Origin: Paenibacillus marchantiophytorum
GTDB taxonomy: Bacteria; Bacillota; Bacilli; Paenibacillales; NBRC-103111
Reading direction: 5' to 3'
DNA: 62,899 nt
Assembly (NCBI RefSeq): GCF_014640555.1
Contig: NZ_BMHE01000008.1
Coordinates: 1 to 62,899, forward strand
Shown here piece by piece: positions 62,208-62,899 of the stretch (positions within the stretch are counted from its first letter, which is position 1; the number at the start of each line of letters is the position of its first letter). The notes beneath the pieces are model-generated. The model searched no databases. It had not been told where the DNA came from and saw nothing but the letters and a program-made list of their open reading frames with translations. A program made the position numbers and the translations under genes.

Positions 62208-62440
62208 TAGCGGATCCTAGTTTCCTTTGGGCTTTGCAATGACAGAGATCGTCGTGTGAAAAGGAACTATGATCCGCTAAATGGCGGGAACTGGGGTAAA
62301 CGTAGCATGAAAGGGAACTGAGATCCGCTATTTAAGCGGAACCTGCTGATTCCAACCGAGAATTGGTGCAATAGCGGATCGTAGTTCCCTCTGGCGCGGA
62401 ATATGGCGGTTTTCGGAATTATAGCGGACTGTAGTTCCCT
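62208..62440. repeat. Cluster of five 19-bp core repeats in mixed orientation
   Basis: The core TAGCGGATCGTAGTTCCCT or close variants occur at 62208-62226 (+), 62261-62279 (-), 62312-62330 (-), 62372-62390 (+) and 62422-62440 (+), with a weaker sixth near 62472. They belong to the same family as copies A and B. Opposed copies can pair to form large stem structures. Confidence 0.75.
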
Positions 62441-62899
62441 CTGGATCCTTGTCATGACACATTTTCCTACAATCGCGGCTTGACGTTCCCATATCTCCGC
62501 GCGATTGCAAAGCTAGAGGATCTCATTCTGCCAAATAGCTTGTTTATACCTCCAAACCAGCACCAATTCGAACACATAAGTACGTTCACAGCTACCTTGT
62601 TCTCATCGCATCGAACCCCTCCATCGTGATGGGGCCGCCTACAACCCAAGCCTGGAGACTGGCGTCAATCTCCAACATTTAAATTCTGGGCCAGCTTCAC
62701 TCACCCCAACCCAAAAACATGTCTCCTAGACCTTCGTCGATGGTCAAGATAACATGTCGATGGTTGACTTGGCATACGTCCTCAGACAAGACACGGCTCC
62801 ACTCTTCCGTTTCTCCGCATGAACACGTCGTGCAGAAACACCCCCTGCATAAATAAGGGGTAAGCTTCGCTCACCCCAAAACATATAAATTCTTATATT

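Larger units (their letters stand above)
62019..62899. other. Long non-coding region with repeats
   Basis: I see no convincing gene in these 881 bp; the short open frames here have no ribosome binding site and lie in repeats. Near the kinase it holds a possible promoter. Further right are the TAGTTCCCT repeat cluster and a twice-used phrase resembling AGCTTCRCTCACCCC (about 62694 and 62864). A partial copy of the ACATATAA inverted repeat lies at the very end. Confidence 0.55.

Noticed and set aside
62208..62490. CRISPR-like look of the repeated 19-bp core
   Set aside because: Copies are in both orientations, spacing is irregular and there are no cas genes.
62267..62649. Short minus-strand frames in the right-hand non-coding region
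   Set aside because: They lie in the repeat cluster, overlap each other in different frames and lack ribosome binding sites.

Overview
The window looks like a stretch of a Paenibacillus-type (low to moderate G+C Firmicute) chromosome given over to plant cell wall polysaccharides, chiefly arabinoxylan. The evidence is the set of very large secreted glycoside hydrolases with C-terminal SLH triplets, the YesM/YesN-style two-component pairs beside CUT1 sugar transporters, GGAGG-type ribosome binding sites and CcpA-type cre boxes. I saw no tRNA, rRNA, transposase, phage gene or CRISPR array. Most genes lie on the minus strand. The exceptions are a GH127 gene and one sensor operon.

Layout. (a) 0.3-5.2 kb: a cell-surface multimodular GH10 xylanase (CBM22 x2, GH10, CBM9 x2, SLH x3) and a cytoplasmic GH10 xylanase. 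(b) 5.4-10.3 kb: one sensor kinase flanked by two AraC-type response regulators. (c) 10.4-14.1 kb: an LplA/LplB/YtcP-like importer. Parts (a)-(c) resemble the published aldouronate utilization cluster of Paenibacillus sp. JDR-2, but no GH67 glucuronidase is present here. (d) 14.4-17.7 kb: an AraC regulator divergent from a GH127 beta-L-arabinofuranosidase. (e) 18-36 kb: the unusual part. One 2269-residue SLH-anchored double-GH43 enzyme lies next to a four-gene run of alternating cohesin-SLH anchor proteins and enzymes (GH30-GH43 and GH43-CBM6). Each of these enzymes ends in cohesin, FIVAR and dockerin modules. (f) 36.4-39.5 kb: a chemoreceptor with its own sugar-binding lipoprotein. (g) 39.9-49.3 kb: a YtfQ/YtfR/YtfT/YjfF-type furanose importer, divergent from a kinase/regulator/binding-lipoprotein sensor operon like AraPST of Geobacillus. 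(h) 49.3-62.0 kb: a second CUT1 system with its own kinase/regulator, two GH78-type alpha-L-rhamnosidase proteins and a GH3 enzyme. (i) 62.0-62.9 kb: non-coding DNA with dispersed repeats.

How it would work together (inference). SLH-bound xylanase and GH43 enzymes attack arabinoxylan at the wall. The dockerin enzymes are held on the same wall by cohesin-SLH adaptors and could chain to each other through their own cohesins, giving a small surface-anchored, cellulosome-like complex specialised for arabinoxylan. Oligosaccharides enter through the CUT1 importers and are finished inside by GH10, GH127, GH78 and GH3. Released furanose-form pentose could enter through the YtfQ-type system. The MCP with its binding protein would steer cells to the source. 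Perfect cre matches upstream of three transcription units, and a 70-bp leader shared by the two cohesin/SLH enzyme units, suggest coordinated control.
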